A stretch of DNA of 5,983 bases from the NCBI GenBank assembly GCA_030620925.1, contig JAUXIQ010000142.1, forward strand, positions 1 through 5,983, read 5' to 3'. This document shows positions 5,657 through 5,983 of this stretch, piece after piece. Origin of the DNA: JAUXIQ01 sp030620925 [NCBI: Nitrospinota bacterium]. Its GTDB lineage: Bacteria; JAUXIQ01. Both the position numbers and the translations under genes were made by a program. The notes under the pieces were generated by a model. It was not told the origin of the DNA. It saw nothing but the letters and a program-made list of their open reading frames with translations, and made no database searches. Every line of letters starts with the position of its first letter. Within the stretch, counting starts at the first letter, position 1.

Positions 5657-5983
5657 CTTCCACCTCCTATTCGTAGAGTTGCACCATTTACGCTTCTTAT
5701 CGATGCGGCTTTAGCGAGAGCTTGCACCGCACGGTCGATATCTTCCGGGGCGTGGGCAGCCGTGATGATAAAGCTGATCTTCGCACCGCCTCCGCCCCCG
5801 CTCGTCAGAACCGTCCTGACCCCGGCGTCCGACAGCCGCCCGTAAAGAGAGACGGCATCGAGGCCCGGTACCGGTGCAAGCGTCTGTACGGGAAACAGTC
5901 CGCCGGTGCAGGAGAAGCCCGCGGTCTTAAGCCGGCCCCTGAAGTGCCGGATGAGCCGGAGCAGCCGCGACCTCAAGCGCTCC
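5653..5983 (-). CDS. PLP-dependent fold-type-I enzyme, C-terminal part (BioF/aminotransferase-like), 5' end outside window
   Basis: The frame is open to the right edge, and only about 109 C-terminal residues are visible. The segments GLFPVQTL, the GVRTVL strand, the glycine run GGGGGAKISFIITAAH and PEDIDRAVQALAKA match the C-terminal small domain of alpha-oxoamine synthases and class I/II aminotransferases (8-amino-7-oxononanoate synthase group). The PLP lysine and substrate-binding core lie beyond the window, so the reaction and a biotin role cannot be claimed. A TTG at 5976 is internal, not the start. The stop overlaps the protease ATG (ATGA), so this gene is translated just ahead of it in the same operon. 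The run of five glycines is unusual for the family and may be a small local expansion. Confidence 0.75.
   Translation of the reverse strand, partial: ERLRSRLLRLIRHFRGRLKTAGFSCTGGLFPVQTLAPVPGLDAVSLYGRLSDAGVRTVLTSGGGGGAKISFIITAAHAPEDIDRAVQALAKAASIRSVNGATLRIGGGR
5663..5668 (-). promoter_or_regulatory. ribosome-binding site of the serine protease gene
   Basis: AGGAGG on the minus strand (part of AGGAGGTG) lies six bases before the ATG at 5656. It sits inside the last codons of the preceding PLP-enzyme gene and fixes the protease start despite the overlap. Confidence 0.85.

Noticed and set aside
5653-5983. Naming the partial PLP gene bioF
   Set aside because: Only the C-terminal domain is visible, and it is shared by several alpha-oxoamine synthases and aminotransferases. 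No other biotin gene is present.
1-5983. CRISPR array, rRNA or transposase gene
   Set aside because: No regularly spaced repeats, no rRNA-like sequence and no transposase motifs were found on either strand.

Overview
The window has two unlike halves. Positions 1 to about 880 are AT-rich and hold no convincing protein gene. They do hold two partial tRNA 3' ends on the minus strand (280-322 and 402-443), a strong bidirectional hairpin terminator (236-272), a sigma-70-type promoter (666-695) and a 26-bp dyad (732-757). A tRNA 3' end with its own terminator but no 5' half is the usual scar of site-specific integration. I read the left part as one edge of an integrated element, probably used more than once.

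The middle (883-2280, plus strand) encodes one complete sigma-54-dependent activator. It has a degenerate receiver-like N-terminus, a full AAA+ domain with GAFTGA, and a Fis-type helix-turn-helix. Just after its stop lies a Shine-Dalgarno sequence and a 16-codon stretch that looks like the start of a lost small gene.

The right part (2341-5983, minus strand, distinctly GC-rich) is a tightly packed operon that runs into the window from the right. In transcription order it holds the C-terminal part of a fold-type-I PLP enzyme (BioF/aminotransferase-like), a V8/trypsin-like serine protease with an acidic pro-segment, an M20 metallopeptidase of the dipeptidase type, and an amidohydrolase-2 TIM-barrel hydrolase. 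Two junctions are ATGA start/stop overlaps. The third is either a TTGA overlap or a 26-nt gap. The set suggests coupled expression of enzymes that cut and trim peptides or amides. The substrate cannot be read from the sequence.

The clearest anomaly is inside the serine protease: a 35-codon, arginine-rich, palindrome-dense segment bounded by a 9-bp direct repeat exactly 105 bp apart. Removing it in frame restores a normal-looking protease between the GYPGD and GTYQYR segments. This resembles an in-frame palindromic repeat insertion.

The organism is probably a Gram-negative bacterium with sigma-54 regulation, with Desulfobacterota/Nitrospirota-type lineages my best guess at low confidence. No gene here fixes the taxonomy.
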